Shown piece after piece: positions 1 to 12,176 of a DNA stretch of 64,000 nucleotides. The notes beneath the pieces were generated by a model. That model ran no database searches. It was given only the letters and a program-made list of their open reading frames with translations, and was not told the DNA's origin. Positions within the stretch are counted from its first letter, which is position 1. The number at the start of each line of letters is the position of its first letter. The stretch spans positions 62,001 through 126,000 of the forward strand of contig CAJHQP010000762.1 in NCBI GenBank assembly GCA_905132765.1, read 5' to 3'. A program made the translations under genes and the position numbers. This stretch comes from Moricandia arvensis. Taxonomy: Eukaryota; Streptophyta; Magnoliopsida; Brassicales; Brassicaceae.

Positions 1-3000
1 AATGACAGCAACAGAGGAAGAAACAGAGGATGGGTTCGTGGTCGTGGAAACAGAGGGAGAGGACGAGGAAGAAGCACCACACATGAGAGAAATAAAGAGA
101 AGAAGGATTACTCTCAGATTGTATGCTTCAACTGTCAAAAGAAAGGGCACTTTGCCTCTGTTTTTTCTGAAAAGAAAGATGATCAGGAGCTGAATAAAAC
201 AGAGACTGTAGACGTTGCTCTTTATCTCCATGAGACCGTATTTTTGAATGAAGAAAAGGTGCTACCTAAAGCACTAGAGCCGAGTAAGAAAGAAGAAGGA
301 ATGTGGTATCTAGATAATGGTGCATCAAATCATATGACCGGAGAGAGATCTTACTTCTCTGAGCTTAATGAAAACATAAAGGGAAAAGTTAAGTTTGGAG
401 ATGGTTCGTGTGTTAAGATCAATGGCAAAGGTTTGATCTTATTTGAAGGAAGAACTGGCGAACAGAAGCTACTTACGGATATCTATTAAATTCCTGAGCT
501 AAGGAGCAATATACTAAGTTTAGGTCAAGCTACTGAGCAAGCTTGTGATGTAAGAATGAAAGATAACTACCTTACATTGAGAGATCCGAATGGAAGGTTA
601 CTGATAAAAGTTTTGCGAGCTGCAAATAGACTTTACAAAGTCCCACATGTAATCGGACACCCTGCAAGTTTACTCTCGAAGATCAAAGAAGAACCGTGGA
701 GATGGTATGCAAGACTTGGACATATCAGTTAAAACAGTCAGAACAATGGCAGCACAAGAGATGGTTAAGGGTTTATCAAAGATTCAAGAAGTTAAGCAAA
801 TCTGTGACTCATGCTTGGTTGGCAAGCAAACGAGAAACACTTTCCCATCAGCAAGTTTGTTTAGAGCAAAGCGGCCATTGGAGTTGTTACATGCTGATCT
901 TTGTGGGCCTATAACACCTTCGACACCATCACATAACCGATATGTTTTTGTGATAATAGGCGATCACACAAGGTATATGTGGTTCATACTAATGAAAGAG
1001 AAGAGCAACACATTCGAAAGATGCAAGACATTCAAGAAGCTTGTTGAGAAGGATATTGACAAGAAGATATTGACACTGCGTACAGACAGAGGTGGGGAGT
1101 TTATGTCAAAAGAATTCCAAGATTATTGTGATAAAGAAGGGATAAGACGACACTTAACAGGTCCCTATACACCGCAACAAAATGGTGTAGTCGAGAGAAG
1201 GAACCGAACATTGATGGAGATGACAAGGAGTATTTTGAAGGCAATGAATGTTCCAAATTACATGTGGGGTGAAGTTGTACGTCACTCTACATATTTGATC
1301 AATCGAGTTCCTACTAGAGCATTAAACAACCAAACACTGTATGAGAGTCTAATGAAGAGGAAGCCATATGTTGGACCCATACGAGTTTTTGGATGTTTAG
1401 CCCACGCAAAGATTGACTCAGTATTGCTCAAGAAACTCGATGATAGTTCTCAGACATTGGTGCATTTAGGGATTGAGCATGTCTCTAAAGCATACCGACT
1501 CTACAACCCTAACACAAAGCGAGTGCTAGTAAGCAGAGACGTAATTTTTGATGAAAAGAAAAGCTGGAACTGGAAAGAAGATGAAGAATTTTCCAACTCC
1601 GGTACGTTTCACATGACATGGGGATTAATCCACGATGAAGGTAGTGGACCGTATGTTGCTGATATTCAACAGGATGAAGAAGAAGAAAGTGAAGAAACAC
1701 ATGAAGATGACTCGGAACTAGGTGTAACACACGAAACAATGGGTCTAACACACGAAACAACGGGTCTAACACACGAAGCAACATGTGTAACACACGAAGG
1801 AAGAAGGCGTTCAACCCATCAAGTTCACAAGCCAAGCTATCTTGAAGATTACATTCTATTATCTGAGGTTGAATGCAAGTTACTACTGCTCTCTATCAAT
1901 GATGAACCCGTGAACTTTATGGAAGCTAAAGGTAACAAGCGATGGGTAAGAGCTTGCGAGTCTAAAATTGATTCCATCAATAAAAACAACACTTGGGAAC
2001 TTGTTGAAAATCCTACAAGATCTAAACCCATAGGTCTCAAGTGGGTTTTTAAAATAAAAAGGAATGCAGATGGATCAATTAACAAGTTTAAGGCAAGAGT
2101 TGTGGCAAAGGGATACGTTCAAGAGCATGAAATTGACTATGATGAAGTTTTTGCACCAGTAGCTAGATTGGAGACTATAAGACTTCTAATTGGTTTAGCT
2201 GCAACAAATGGATGGGAAATACATCACCTACACGTCAAGACAGCTTTCTTGCATGGAGAGCTTAATGAAGAGGTCTATGTTTCTCAGCCTGAAGGGTTTG
2301 GAAAAGAGGGAAAAGAACATAAGGTTTTCAAACATTCAAAGGCTTTGTATGGCTTAAAGCAAGATCCAAGAGCCTGGAATACAAAGCTTGATCAGATTCT
2401 TAAGAAGTTGAAGTTTAAGAAGTGCACAAAGTAGAGTTCAGTGTATCGCAAGGAAGAAGGTAATGAACTACTCATTGTAGCCATTTATGTTGATGATCTC
2501 GTCATAACCAAAAACGTGGTCACTGCAATAAAGAAGTTTAAGACTGCAATGGCACAACAGTTTGAGATGTCTGACTTAGGTCTATTGACCTACTATCTCG
2601 GGTTAGAAGTACATCAAGGGGCACACGGAATCTCAATGAAGCAAGAAGCATATGCACTTCGCATATTGAAAGAAGCTAAGATGGATGATTGTAATGCAAC
2701 ATATGTGCCGATGGAATTTGGTCGACAACTTTCTAAGGCTCATGATGAAGCTGAAATTGATGCAACATTGTATAGAAGAAGAATCGGATGTCTTCTATAT
2801 CTGATGCACTCAAGACTAGACATGGCATTCTCAGTAGGTGTTCTTAGTAGGTATATGCAAGCTCCAAGAAAGTCACATGGAGATGCATTGAAGCAAGTGT
2901 TAAGGTACTTAAGAGGTACTTGCGGCTTTGGTTTAGTATACAAACACGGTGGATCTCAGAAACTCATTGGATACAGTGATAGTAGTCACAACACCGATCC

Positions 3001-3470
3001 AGATGATGGAAGAAGTACAACTGGATAATCTATTTTGCCTTGGTGACACGCCAATCACTTGGTGTTCACAAAAGCAAGACACAGTGTGGCTTATCCTCTT
3101 GTGAAGCTGAATTCATGGCAGCAACAGAAGCTGCTAAGCAAGCTATTTGGCTGCAAGATCTATAGAGTGAGATCACAGGAAAGGAAGCGAAGAAGACACT
3201 GATCCGTTTTGATAATAAATCAGCAATAGCCCTAGCTAAGAATCCAGGTTTTCATCGTCGAAGCAAGCACATTGAAAAGCTTTTTGATTTCATCAGAGAG
3301 TGTGTTGAAGGAAACAAGATTGATGTGGAACACATACCTGGAACGGAGCAGAAAGCTGAAATACTAACTAAGGCATTAGCAAAGACCAAGTTTCAAGAAA
3401 TTAGGGAGCAAATTCGAGTTCTCAACTTAAGCAAATGTGTCATGAAGCTTAAGAGGGAGAATGTTGGATA
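1..3470 (+). pseudogene. copia gag-pol polyprotein, broken
   Basis: The reading runs through a CCHC knuckle (from 124) whose last cysteine is replaced by Phe. The protease site is DNGASNHMTG (about 313-345). Integrase has its DDE residues near 895, 1085 and 1192. RT has the YVDD box at 2486-2497, and RNase H runs from about 2950 to 3420. Visible breaks are a TAA at 487-489, a shift near 728 at the GAG-pre-integrase/integrase border, an in-frame TAG at 2432-2434 just before YVDD, and a TAA at 3026-3028 entering RNase H, followed by further shifts. Between integrase and RT, a run of THE(T/A)TG(L/V)-type repeats at about 1720-1800 is a small expanded linker. The protein is a relic and would not make particles. 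Confidence 0.9.
3451..3461 (+). other. polypurine tract of copia element
   Basis: The purine run aagagggagaa lies directly before the TG that opens the 3' LTR, where plus-strand DNA synthesis is primed. Confidence 0.75.
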
Positions 3471-3720
3471 AGCTTCAAAAAGATTACTTAGAGAGTAAGT
3501 TATTCATAAAGTAAACTTGAAAAACTAATTATATTATGTTTAGAATAAAGATAAGAATTCCTAGATTATTATGTAATAGGTTAAAGATAAGGATCCCTAT
3601 TACCTATATAAAGAGATCTAAGTGTAAGATGATCTTATAAGAAAAGAGAGAAGAAAGTTAAGAAAGATTAATAAAACAAAGCAACCGTTTTATTAGAGTC
3701 TTGTTATAAATTGCTTTACA
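3462..3720 (+). repeat. 3' LTR of the left copia element
   Basis: It begins TGTTGGATAAGC straight after the polypurine tract and ends about ttgctttaca, giving some 259 bp with TG..CA-type ends. A TATA motif (tatataaag) sits at 3605-3613. The partner LTR lies outside the window, so the 3' boundary is an estimate. Confidence 0.7.
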
Positions 3721-3727
3721 CACGACT

Positions 3728-4200
3728 TTGGTTACATCACACAACTATCCTTTTAAGACTATAAATGTGGCATTATTGGATCAAGGAAATATATCAATTA
3801 CGTATGATATGGAGACTGATGAAGGACTGGTTTCCCTCGCTGAGGCTGTGGAAAGTAATGAGGTTGATGATGAGTTTCAGGACCTCACTGATGGGGAGAT
3901 GGATGGAAAACAGGTTGACCAAGAAGCTAACAAAGATGAAGGTTTTGAGGCAAAACGTGATATAGGAGAAAAAATGAGGTTGCGGGTGAGGTGGAGAAGA
4001 CTAAAGGAGCAAGAAAGAAGCTTTTTAAAAGTGTACCTGTTACAGGAGGATTGGGTATTATTAAGAAGAGATTGGTTCAAGCGTTGATCTCTCCACGAAA
4101 ATCCCTAGTGGGGAAGAACACCACCAAGCCAGGAGATGGTGTAAAGCAGGTGGAAAATCAGGGTTTGTTAAACTCAAAACCATCCAACACTAAACCTTGA
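3728..4200 (+). pseudogene. LINE ORF1 (DUF4283-type) C-terminal part
   Basis: An acidic stretch is followed, one frame over (from 3991), by a basic tail with a KKR..SPRK core ending SNTKP. This is the usual end of the Brassicaceae L1 ORF1 RNA-binding protein. The nucleic-acid-binding N-terminus is absent, replaced by the copia LTR at 3720, and a frameshift near 3990 separates the two halves. The assignment rests on resemblance of the tail and on the downstream endonuclease. Confidence 0.6.
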
Positions 4201-4873
4201 AGAAATTTATGGATCACAAGGAAGAAGAAGAAGAAGAAGAGAAGGAGTATGAGAAGGCTGCAAGTTATGGTTTTTTGTTTTATGTTTTAATAATAAATTC
4301 ATTTAGTAATCTTTGGCTTTTATGGTTTAGGTTTTTGAGTTTTTTTGTATGATGTTTAAATTCATCTTATGGCTTTATTATGGAATAAATTGGTTTTTAT
4401 TGGTTCATGGGGTGTTGATTCAAGGCGGTATTGGTGTAATATGAGTATATGACTCTGGAGTTTCAGGAAAAATTTTATTTGCAGTGGTCATATAACGGAT
4501 AGATTTAGCATTAATATTCACTTGGTTATGTGCTCTAGGTACCACTCCGCTGTTGAGATTGGAATGACTGGTTTCATGGCTTCATCAAGCAAATTACAGA
4601 GCTGGATCAAAGGTTTTCATGTAGGACATTACGCGGTAGCAGTTGAGAATGAGATCACTTTCTGTATGGCTTCATCACACCATTTACAGAAAAAGGCTCA
4701 CGGGGAATTACGAAGGTTTGTATGTGGTCAGTAAGGTGGGGAGATATTACAGACGTGGTCAAATTATAACAACAGGCGTTCAACTTGCAAAGGGGATTAA
4801 GAAGTTAAAAACCTTGTGGGAGGTACTAGGGGTGTTGGTTTGTTCCCAGCCATTATGTATCCTCAGGCATGGA
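4201..4873 (+). other. LINE inter-ORF region, no gene seen
   Basis: This is the non-coding stretch between LINE ORF1 and ORF2. It holds a short GAA run near 4219-4242 and AT-rich DNA. Its last bases meet the CACTA terminus at 4874, and the sequence resumes at about 7314. Confidence 0.5.
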
Positions 4874-5345
4874 CACTACAAGAAAACATGGACATAATGA
4901 CTATCAAAATAGTCGTTATGTCGTCGAAATCAGCCGATTACGACTAAGTAAAGACGATTTGTCATTCGTCGTTATCGGCTTGTCATAATGCATCAATTGT
5001 CGTAAATTTGAAGTAAAATGTACGACTAACAGAATTCATCGTAAACAAGACGTACATAAAATCGTCGAAATGTCGATGTAAAGTTACTTCCATGTAATAC
5101 ACGTAAACTAGGCGTAAATATCGTTGTGAAGTCGACGTAAAGATTATATCGATTAAACATAGACTTTTGAAGTATATTTGTCTTAAATATTACGACTAAT
5201 TAACATCAAAATTCATTGTTAATTAGATGTAATATTTACGTCAATTTAACTTCAGGTTTCAAAGTAAATTAGTCGTAAATATTACGACTAATTAACATCG
5301 AAAGACGTTGTTAATTAGTCGTAACTTTACATCTACTTAACGTCA
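4874..5345. repeat. CACTA terminus and subterminal repeat block
   Basis: After the 14-base CACTA terminus there are many near-copies of short motifs such as acgactaa, gtcgtaa and ttaacatc on both strands. These are the usual kind of binding sites for the element-encoded accessory protein. Two longer stretches around 5170-5230 and 5265-5330 repeat each other. Confidence 0.65.
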
Positions 5346-5527
5346 AATTAATCAATTTTTTATAATTAAATTTAAATAATAAAAAAATTCATTAAATATT
5401 TAAATTCAAAAAATAATTATTGAATATAAAATATTTATAGAAATTGCTAATTATAAATCCAAAAATAAAAAATAGTCACAATATTCAAAATATACAATAT
5501 ACAAAAGAAAAATTAAAAACATAAAAC

Positions 5528-7197
5528 CTAATAGTTTACGTCATCGAAGAGCTGCGAACTATGTTCTTTCGCCTGTCGCTCGATGCCCGCATGTTTTTCA
5601 GGAGTGGGGACGGTGTTTATGGTTGGACGAACAGTCCGCCACATCTCTGCCAGCGCCGGGTTTGTGTCAGCAATGAGATCAAACATCGACGTCATTGCCC
5701 TAATTTGGTTCATGTTGGCAGCATCGTTCGTCTGAAGCTGCGCAATGACCTGATTGGCCGCCACCAATTCTTGCTCGATCCGAGTCTCAGTTCGCCTTCT
5801 TGCAGCAAAGGCAAATGTAACACTCGGGACATCATTTACAGAACCAAGCCTGACCATCTGCCCCCTTCTCTTTGGAACAACCTTCAATTAAAAAAATATG
5901 AATTAATGAATATAAGAAAATATATAAAATTATAAATTATAGTTTGAATTGAAAACTAAAATATAACAAAAGCAATTAAAACTCAACTCGACGGTGGACA
6001 ACTGGACCAGTGGAGCATCTAGATTTTGCTGCGACAACTGAGTCTGGACCCGAGTCTCTGCTTCGTTGTAGATCTTCTCTTCTCGAGCATCTACAAACTT
6101 CCCATCCGCATGCTGGTGTGTGATCCTGTAAAGGCAAGAAAAAGACGGTGGTGATCCTTCCCGCTCGGTCTATAAAAATTGGAAATGATAAATAATTACA
6201 TATTGCATTAAAATAGTTAAATAAGTAATATTGAATTAAAATAAATAAATAAATAAATAAAGACTTACAATTTTTAGGGCTACCCTAGTGTGTGGGGTCT
6301 GCCCAGAAGTGTGGACCGAGGGAAAATTGCTCTCGGCATCACGCGTCAAGCGGGCGGCGGAGCAGTTTAGTGACGTTCGAACTGATTTAGGCATATTCCA
6401 ATAAGCCTTCAAGCCATTTCAAACGTAGTTGCTGATGTATATGGGCTTGGCTGCATGCCCCTAAACCTGCCACTTCTCCTTCTAGTCGCCAAACATGTTT
6501 TTGAGGCGGTCCATCGCCTTAGCAATGAACGATGCTTTCACCTCCTCGTTGAGAGCAATCGTCCAATTCCATTTTTGCTGGAAAAAACATTAAAAGGTTA
6601 TAAATAAATTATAAATCTAAAAAATTTTAAAATTAATATTATGTCTTACCGCAAAACACTTGTACCAAGTTCTCCGAACATGGTCAGGGGTAAGAGACTA
6701 GTTCGGATGTGGTTCCCGGAAGTTTGCTTTGAAGATGTCCAAAATACTCCGGCCTAGGTAATTGTGCGTGGTAAACCTTGCAAAAATTGTGAAAAAAATT
6801 ATTAGGAAAATATCTATTAAAAAATGCAATTAAATTTAATAAAAATATATTAAAATTTAATTACCATAAAGTGTTTGGTGGTCGGTCGGGGTCAATCCTT
6901 ATCAAACCTTCTGGTCCCAGCATCTCGAGAATGTCTTCCACCGTTAATCTAGCATACCATCAAATCCGGTGGGACCATCAAATATGGATGGACACCTGGA
7001 GGACCCATAGCAGCTGCAGGCTCATCATGAGCAGGAGCATGCTGTAGAGGAGGCTGATATGGAGCATGAGGCACAAACGGGGGAGGGAAAGGAGGAGGAC
7101 GAGAAGCCATAGATGCGGATCTTCCCTGGGATTGGTTCTCAAGGACAGAATCATGTCCGGCCAATCCAGTGTCGGATCCTGTCCCAGAGGTAGACAC
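5528..7197 (-). pseudogene. CACTA accessory protein (plant Transposase_24 / TNP1-like), broken
   Basis: Read on the minus strand there are at least five exon-like blocks. A Pro-rich N-terminus (7197 to about 6850) is followed by a block at about 6790-6640, a W/K-rich DNA-binding-like block (6590-6240), a block at 6180-5990 with the QTQLSQQN motif, and a final block (5887-5528) containing LGSVNDVPS and a coiled-coil-like tail. Intron-like AT-rich gaps begin with gtaag in several places. One extra base near 6956 shifts the frame, and in-frame stops occur in the third block. Family knowledge: this ORF is widespread in Brassicaceae CACTA elements and binds DNA, but is not the nuclease. The copy at 40340-41950 is a relative. 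Confidence 0.7.
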
Positions 7198-7457
7198 GGA
7201 AAGATCGTCATTCCCTTAGAGAAAAGTAGCTCCCACTCCGGATTGGAAACATTCCGAAGGGATAAAGCCATTAGGCAGCTTTGATAATCGATTTTTACAA
7301 GACAATGGGAGTGCACATTGTTGAGTATTCCCTAATTTTATTTCTCATATGGAGTCAAAGATCAAGGCATCTTTTTTGGTACATCATTCAAGTGATCACA
7401 CTGGGTTTCATTATCCCTACTTCAATAGCTCGCCTGAGCATAATAAGCTACATTATT

Positions 7458-8112
7458 ATGAGATTTCTAAGCTGGAATTGTAGAGGGATGGGAAGTAAAG
7501 GGACCATAAGCTATCCGAGAGAAATTCGGCATAAAAACAGACATGATTTCTTATTCTTATCGGAGAGAATGCAAGATTTTGCTTTTGTTCAGAGTTTTCA
7601 GTTATACTTTGGTTTTGATAGTTTGGTTACGGTGGATCCAAAGGGCACAAGTGGAGGACTAGCTTTATACTACAATAATGAACATCAAATTAAAATTTTA
7701 TATTCAGGCAATCGAATAATTGAAGTGGAAGTTGTGCTCCCCGGGAAAAAGGTGTTCTTAACCTTTGTATATGGAGAACCGGTCCAAAGATACAAGGACC
7801 CAGTTTGGGAAAGATTGACGAGATATGGGTTAGCGAGGTCGGAGCCGTGGTTTATTATTGGAGATCTGAATGAGATTACTGGAAATCATGAAAAACAAAG
7901 AGGTTCTCTATGGAATGCAAGTTCTTTTATGTCTTTCAATAATATGATCAGGAATTGTGGACTCTTGGAGTTCCCAGCTCTGGGGAATCAAATGTCTTGG
8001 CTAGGAAAAAGAGAGAAAGAAATGATAAAGTGCCGCCTTGACCGAGCTTTAGCAAATGAAGAATTGCACACAATATTTCCATGTTCTTATAAAAAATATT
8101 TAGGAATGATAG
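7458..8112 (+). pseudogene. LINE ORF2, endonuclease domain
   Basis: The reading starts MRFLSWNCRGMGS at 7458, the typical opening of plant L1 ORF2 with the APE-type endonuclease. Family motifs follow: SGGLALYYN, FIIGDLNEI and LGNQMSWLGKR. It is open until the Cassandra insertion at 8113, and the missing next motif (GSDHRPVL) appears right after that element at 8916. The endonuclease nicks target DNA for target-primed reverse transcription. Confidence 0.85.
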
Positions 8113-8459
8113 TGTAACGCTCCGACCGTCCACGGCTAATGGGCCTCCCATGCCCACTCTCACGGCATGTGGGCCCCATCCCGTCTGACGGTTGTGCGTT
8201 AGTTTTTCCAAGGCTCGAAATCAATTTTTACTGACCCTGCAATCACCACCCGACCTTTCTCCGTGTTCTGGCCTCACTCGCACGGTATTGCAAATCATTT
8301 CCTGATAGGTCACCCATCATTTCACTACTTCAGCCCAAGCACGCTTAACCATGAGTTCTAAACGGATGTGTGACGGAAAAGGTAAGTCAACTTTGGTGAC
8401 ATAGGTAGCCAAATCAATTCTCTTAAACATTTCCACATGTCACAACTTGGGATGTTACA
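8113..8459 (-). repeat. Cassandra 3' LTR (minus orientation) with 5S-like segment
   Basis: A 347-bp LTR. On the minus strand, 8360 to about 8275 resembles 5S rRNA with its internal Pol III promoter: an A-box-like ttaagcgtgcttgggc, then gatgggtgacc. LTR identity with 8563-8910 is clearly below 100 percent, so the insertion is not recent. Confidence 0.88.
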
Positions 8460-8562
8460 ATTCACCCCCTCTCAAAGAACAACGCCCCCGTTCTGCCCCA
8501 TGACAGGTCTCAAGACGCCTCTCGGGTCAGAACCAAGATGTCTAACCAGCTATGATATCACT
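8460..8562 (-). other. Cassandra internal domain with primer site and polypurine tract
   Basis: On the minus strand it opens with agtgatatcatagctgg (8562-8546), close to the tggtatcagagc primer site for initiator tRNA-Met. It closes with ctttgagagggggtgaat (8477-8460), the polypurine tract. Confidence 0.8.
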
Positions 8563-8910
8563 TGTAACGCCCCGACCACCCACGGCTAATGGACCACCCA
8601 CGCCCGCACTCTCGGCTCATGGGCCTCATCCCGTTTGACGGTCGTGCATTAGTTTTTCCAAGGCTCAAAATCATTGTTTATTGACCCTGCAATCACAACC
8701 CAACCTTTCCCCGTGTTTTGGTCTCACTCGCACGGTATCGCGAATCACTTCCCCAAAGGTCACCCATCCTTTTACTACTCAAGCCTAAGCATGCTTAACC
8801 ATGGAGTTCTAAACGGATTTGTGACGAAAAAGGTAAGTCAACTTTGGTGACATATGTAGCCAAATCAATTATCTTAAACATTTCCACATGTCACAACTCG
8901 GGATGTTACA
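8563..8910 (-). repeat. Cassandra 5' LTR (minus orientation) with 5S-like segment
   Basis: Partner of the LTR at 8113. The 5S-like stretch is at 8810-8731 on the minus strand. It keeps gttaagc, ggatgggtgacc and ggggaagt, the last being closer to the 5S C-box than in the other LTR. Confidence 0.88.
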
Positions 8911-8915
8911 GATAG

Positions 8916-10960
8916 GATCTGACCATAGACCGGTCTTGGTGTTTCTAGAGAATAAGTTACCTCGAGGGAAAAGGAAATTTTGATTTGATAAAAGATGGAT
9001 TGGATAGGAGGGTTTACTTGAATTCATTGGTAGGGGATAAAGCGAATCAGGAGAAGGCAGAACAGGGGATTTTGTTATGAAAATAAGTAAATGTTGTCAT
9101 GAAATTGCAAGATGGAGAAGGAACAATCCACCATATGGTAAAGAGAAAATCAGTGAGCTTCAAAGGTCTTTAGAAGAGGTTCAGTCAGGTGATAGGAGAA
9201 CTCAAGAGGACATAGTGAAAGTATCTAGGAAGCTACAAGAAGCATACAAAGATGAAGAGGATTATTGGCAACAAAAGAGTCGGAATATGTGGAACACATC
9301 AGGAGATCCAAATACTAAGTTTCAACATGCTTTAACGAAACAACAGAGGGTTCGAAACAGAATCGTGGGTCTACATGGCGAAGAGGGACAATGGATAACA
9401 GAAGATAAAGGAGTAGAATAAGTGACAGTTAATTATTTTAACGTTTTATTTAGCACCACATCACCCTCAGAGTTCGAATGTTTTCTCGAAGAGATAGTAC
9501 CCAATATCACTCCTCATCTGAATCAAAGGTTGCTTAGGTTTGCGACGGAGGATGAAGTTAGACATGCGTTGTTTATGATGCATCCTGAAAGGTCACCTGG
9601 CCTGGATGGAATGATAGCTCTTTTCTTCCAACATTCTTGGCATATTATTAAGGACATATTGGAACTGGTAAATAGCCTCTTGACCACTAGAAAAATGGAT
9701 ACAAGATTAAATACGACAAATATTTGTCTTATCCCAAAAAAACAGAGATGCCTACAAGGATGACGGATCTAAGACCGATAAGCCTTTGGTATGTAGGATA
9801 TAAGATTATATCCAAGGTCTTATGTCAAAGATTGAAGAGTTGTCTCTCAGTATTAATCTCAGACACACAATCGGCCTTTGTAGCAGGATGACAAATTTCA
9901 AATAACATCTCATAGCCCAAGAAATGTTTCATGGATTGGAAAATAACAAGTCATATCAAAATAAATTTATGGCTATCAAAACAGACATGAGTAAAGCGTA
10001 TGATTGGATGGAGTGGATTTTATTAAGGCCTTACTTATTAAAATGAGATTTGATTGTCAATGGATTCAACTAATGATGGAATGTATATCCTCAGTCCAAT
10101 ATAGAGTACTTTTGAATGGACATCCACGAGGCCTTATAATTAAACATAGAGGGTTGTGGTAGGGTGATCCACTTTCTCCTTACTTATTTATTATGGATAC
10201 AAAGGCTTTAATTGCGGACATCAAGAAGGCTGAACGAGAAAAGCAATTGACACGAATGAGGGTGGCTAGAGCTTGCCTGTCGATCTCTCATTTTCTCTTT
10301 TCAGATGATAGTCTCTTCTTTTGTAAGGCCCAAAAAGATGAGTGTCATACCATTCTCAGGATATTGAAGGAATATGAGGCAGTGTCTTGCCAACTGTTAA
10401 ACTTTCAAAATTTCTCAATTCAATTTGGACACAAGATTAGCGAACTTGCTCGACAAGAACTTAGGATTATTTTAGGATCCATAACATAGGTGGGATGAGA
10501 TTATATTTGGGCATGCCAGAAATTCTGAATGGTTCAAAGACTCAAGGTTTTGGTTTCATTCATGAATGGTTAACCAATAGAGTTAATGGATGGACCTTTA
10601 AGTATTTCTCCAATGGGGGAAAAGAGGTGATCATCAAGTCAGTGGTTACCGCCTTACCAAACCATGTAATGTCTTGCTACTGGTTACTAAAGGCTATTAC
10701 GAAGAAGCTAACAAGTGGGATCGCCCAATTTTTTTGGACTTTAGGAGGAAACACTAGAGGCATGAACTGGAAATCATGGGACAAATTATGTCATCCCAAG
10801 GATGAAGGAGGATTAGGTTTTAAAGACCTCATGGATTTTAACACGGCGATGCTGCGTTTGATATAGAAGCCATATACCTTTTTCGCCAGAGTTTTCAAAG
10901 GCCGATACTTTAGGAATACATCACCCCTAGAACCGATTATATCATACTCCCCATCATAGT
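8916..10960 (+). pseudogene. LINE ORF2, reverse transcriptase domain, broken
   Basis: It resumes GSDHRPVLVFLENKLPRGKR at 8916. It then carries coiled linker sequence (9077-9421), the SPGLDGM motif (9595), LRPISL (about 9768-9785), the QGDPLSPYLF region (about 10160-10195) and a degenerate active-site box FSDDSLFF (about 10300) where A/Y-x-DD is expected. Stops and shifts occur at 9419-9421, near 9765, 9890, 10005, 10160 and 10487. It ends at the gypsy insertion (10961). Not functional. Confidence 0.85.
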
Positions 10961-10965
10961 GTAGT

Positions 10966-12161
10966 TGACAGCATGTGGGTTAAGGTTTATGTTAATGTAG
11001 TCTATCAAATTAATCCTACGAACTACTCTTGCCAAGAGAGATCAAATTGTAGTACTTAGGGATCGAATCCACAGAGAGCGAGGGCACACAATATATTTCC
11101 ATAATTCAAATGGTTAAGCTAGGCAAATTATAAATAGAGGTTTGATTGTAAGTTTATCAGTAAAAGGAAATTGTCTAAAATACTAAAGTTAATGCAAATA
11201 TGGAAAACGATAGATTAGGGTTTCAGACAAGTGAATTACAATGGATAGGATGCATAGAATTATTAATATGCGAGAACAATAAATGTTAACTAGTCTGACT
11301 CCCTCTTGTCCCAACTCTCGTATGCATACATAGAAGTACACCATCGATCGACCGCTAAGGCCGAGTGTCGATCGATGCTAATCAGAGAAGAAGTTTGTCC
11401 GCTATGCTAATTAGACCAGCTCTCACATGCATCTAACAACCTAACTCAATGGAACAATTCCGACACAGAACCTACTCTCGTAGTTGTCCATGTCCTAAAT
11501 TTAGGTTTTCTAGTTAGCTATTCTAGAACACAAGCATTAAACACAATTTCAAATATTGATATTACTTCATCCTATCAATCCTATTTTGGGGCTAATTCAT
11601 CAGTACCATTGTAAATCCTAAATCTAACAGGCAAATTACTCAGACATGAGCAAAGAAAACATTATGAACTGAATAATATAATGCATAGAATAATAAGTGG
11701 GGTTCCAATACAAATCTCTGAAGGATTTCAGATCTTCTTCCCTAAACTACTAAAAACTTAATGCAAGAAAACAAAAAGCTGTAAAAACGTACTGTGTGTG
11801 GTCTCTCTGCCTAAACAGTGGCAGAACCTTGATAAACTAGGTCAAAACTCATCTAGGGTCATTTTTCGTAATTCGTCTTGCCTTGGGTTTAAAGTCGCCA
11901 ATACTCTGCGAGTGGACTGTCTATCGACAGAAAGGATGCTCTATCGATCGATGGTCATGCTTGACTTCGACTCTTACTTAGCTGAATGTGAACAACTACT
12001 GGATATCTCTTATGGATACTCTAACAATCTCAATGATCTCCATAATGCTCCAGAACATACATGGACCTGTAAAGACTCTAAAACACACTCCAGAGACACA
12101 TACTAGACTCTGAATAGGATCCAAATGATGGCCTAAAACTGGTAAATAACAAGGTATATCA
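10966..12161 (-). repeat. G1 gypsy 3' LTR (minus orientation)
   Basis: It is bounded by tgacagcatgtggg on the left and caaggtatatca on the right. It carries inverted pairs of the motif catcgatcgac / gtcgatcgatg at 11343-11378 and a second pair at 11925-11962. Confidence 0.88.
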
Positions 12162-12176
12162 ACTCCCCCAGACTTA
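12162..12176 (-). other. G1 gypsy polypurine tract
   Basis: On the minus strand taagtctgggggagt lies directly before the TGATATACC start of the 3' LTR. The same signal, slightly altered, follows the extra LTR at 17738. Confidence 0.75.

Larger units (their letters stand above)
1..3720 (+). mobile_element. Ty1/copia retrotransposon, 3' part, degenerate
   Basis: The window opens inside a copia element. In order there are a gag zinc knuckle, protease, integrase, reverse transcriptase, RNase H, a polypurine tract and the 3' LTR, which is the Pseudoviridae order with integrase before RT. The 5' LTR and most of gag lie outside the window. Several stops and frameshifts show it cannot code for a full polyprotein. 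It abuts an L1 relic at about 3721. No target duplication can be tested because the left end is missing. Confidence 0.93.
4874..7313 (-). mobile_element. CACTA (En/Spm) element remnant inside the LINE
   Basis: The left end is a perfect CACTACAAGAAAAC terminus at 4874-4887. It is followed by about 450 bp of dense subterminal cgtaa/ttacg motifs (4895-5345) and a minus-strand Transposase_24-type gene. The right terminus is not convincing. LINE sequence has resumed by about 7320, so the element is truncated or its right end has diverged (the bases gagtg at 7309-7313 are only a guess). No tnpD-type (Transposase_21) catalytic gene is present, so it was non-autonomous or is deleted. Confidence 0.75.
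8113..8910 (-). mobile_element. Cassandra-type TRIM retrotransposon
   Basis: Two direct repeats of 347 and 348 bp (8113-8459, 8563-8910) begin TGTAAC and end GTTACA. They enclose only 103 bp. On the minus strand a tRNA-iMet-like primer site follows the 5' LTR, and a G-rich polypurine tract precedes the 3' LTR. The 5-bp target duplication gatag flanks it exactly (8108-8112 and 8911-8915). Each LTR carries a 5S-rRNA-like segment, the hallmark of Cassandra. It codes for no protein and must be mobilised in trans. Confidence 0.92.

Noticed and set aside
1509..1835. 108-codon minus-strand ORF inside the copia polyprotein
   Set aside because: It is the antisense of the repeat-rich linker between integrase and RT. 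It has no start context or family similarity.
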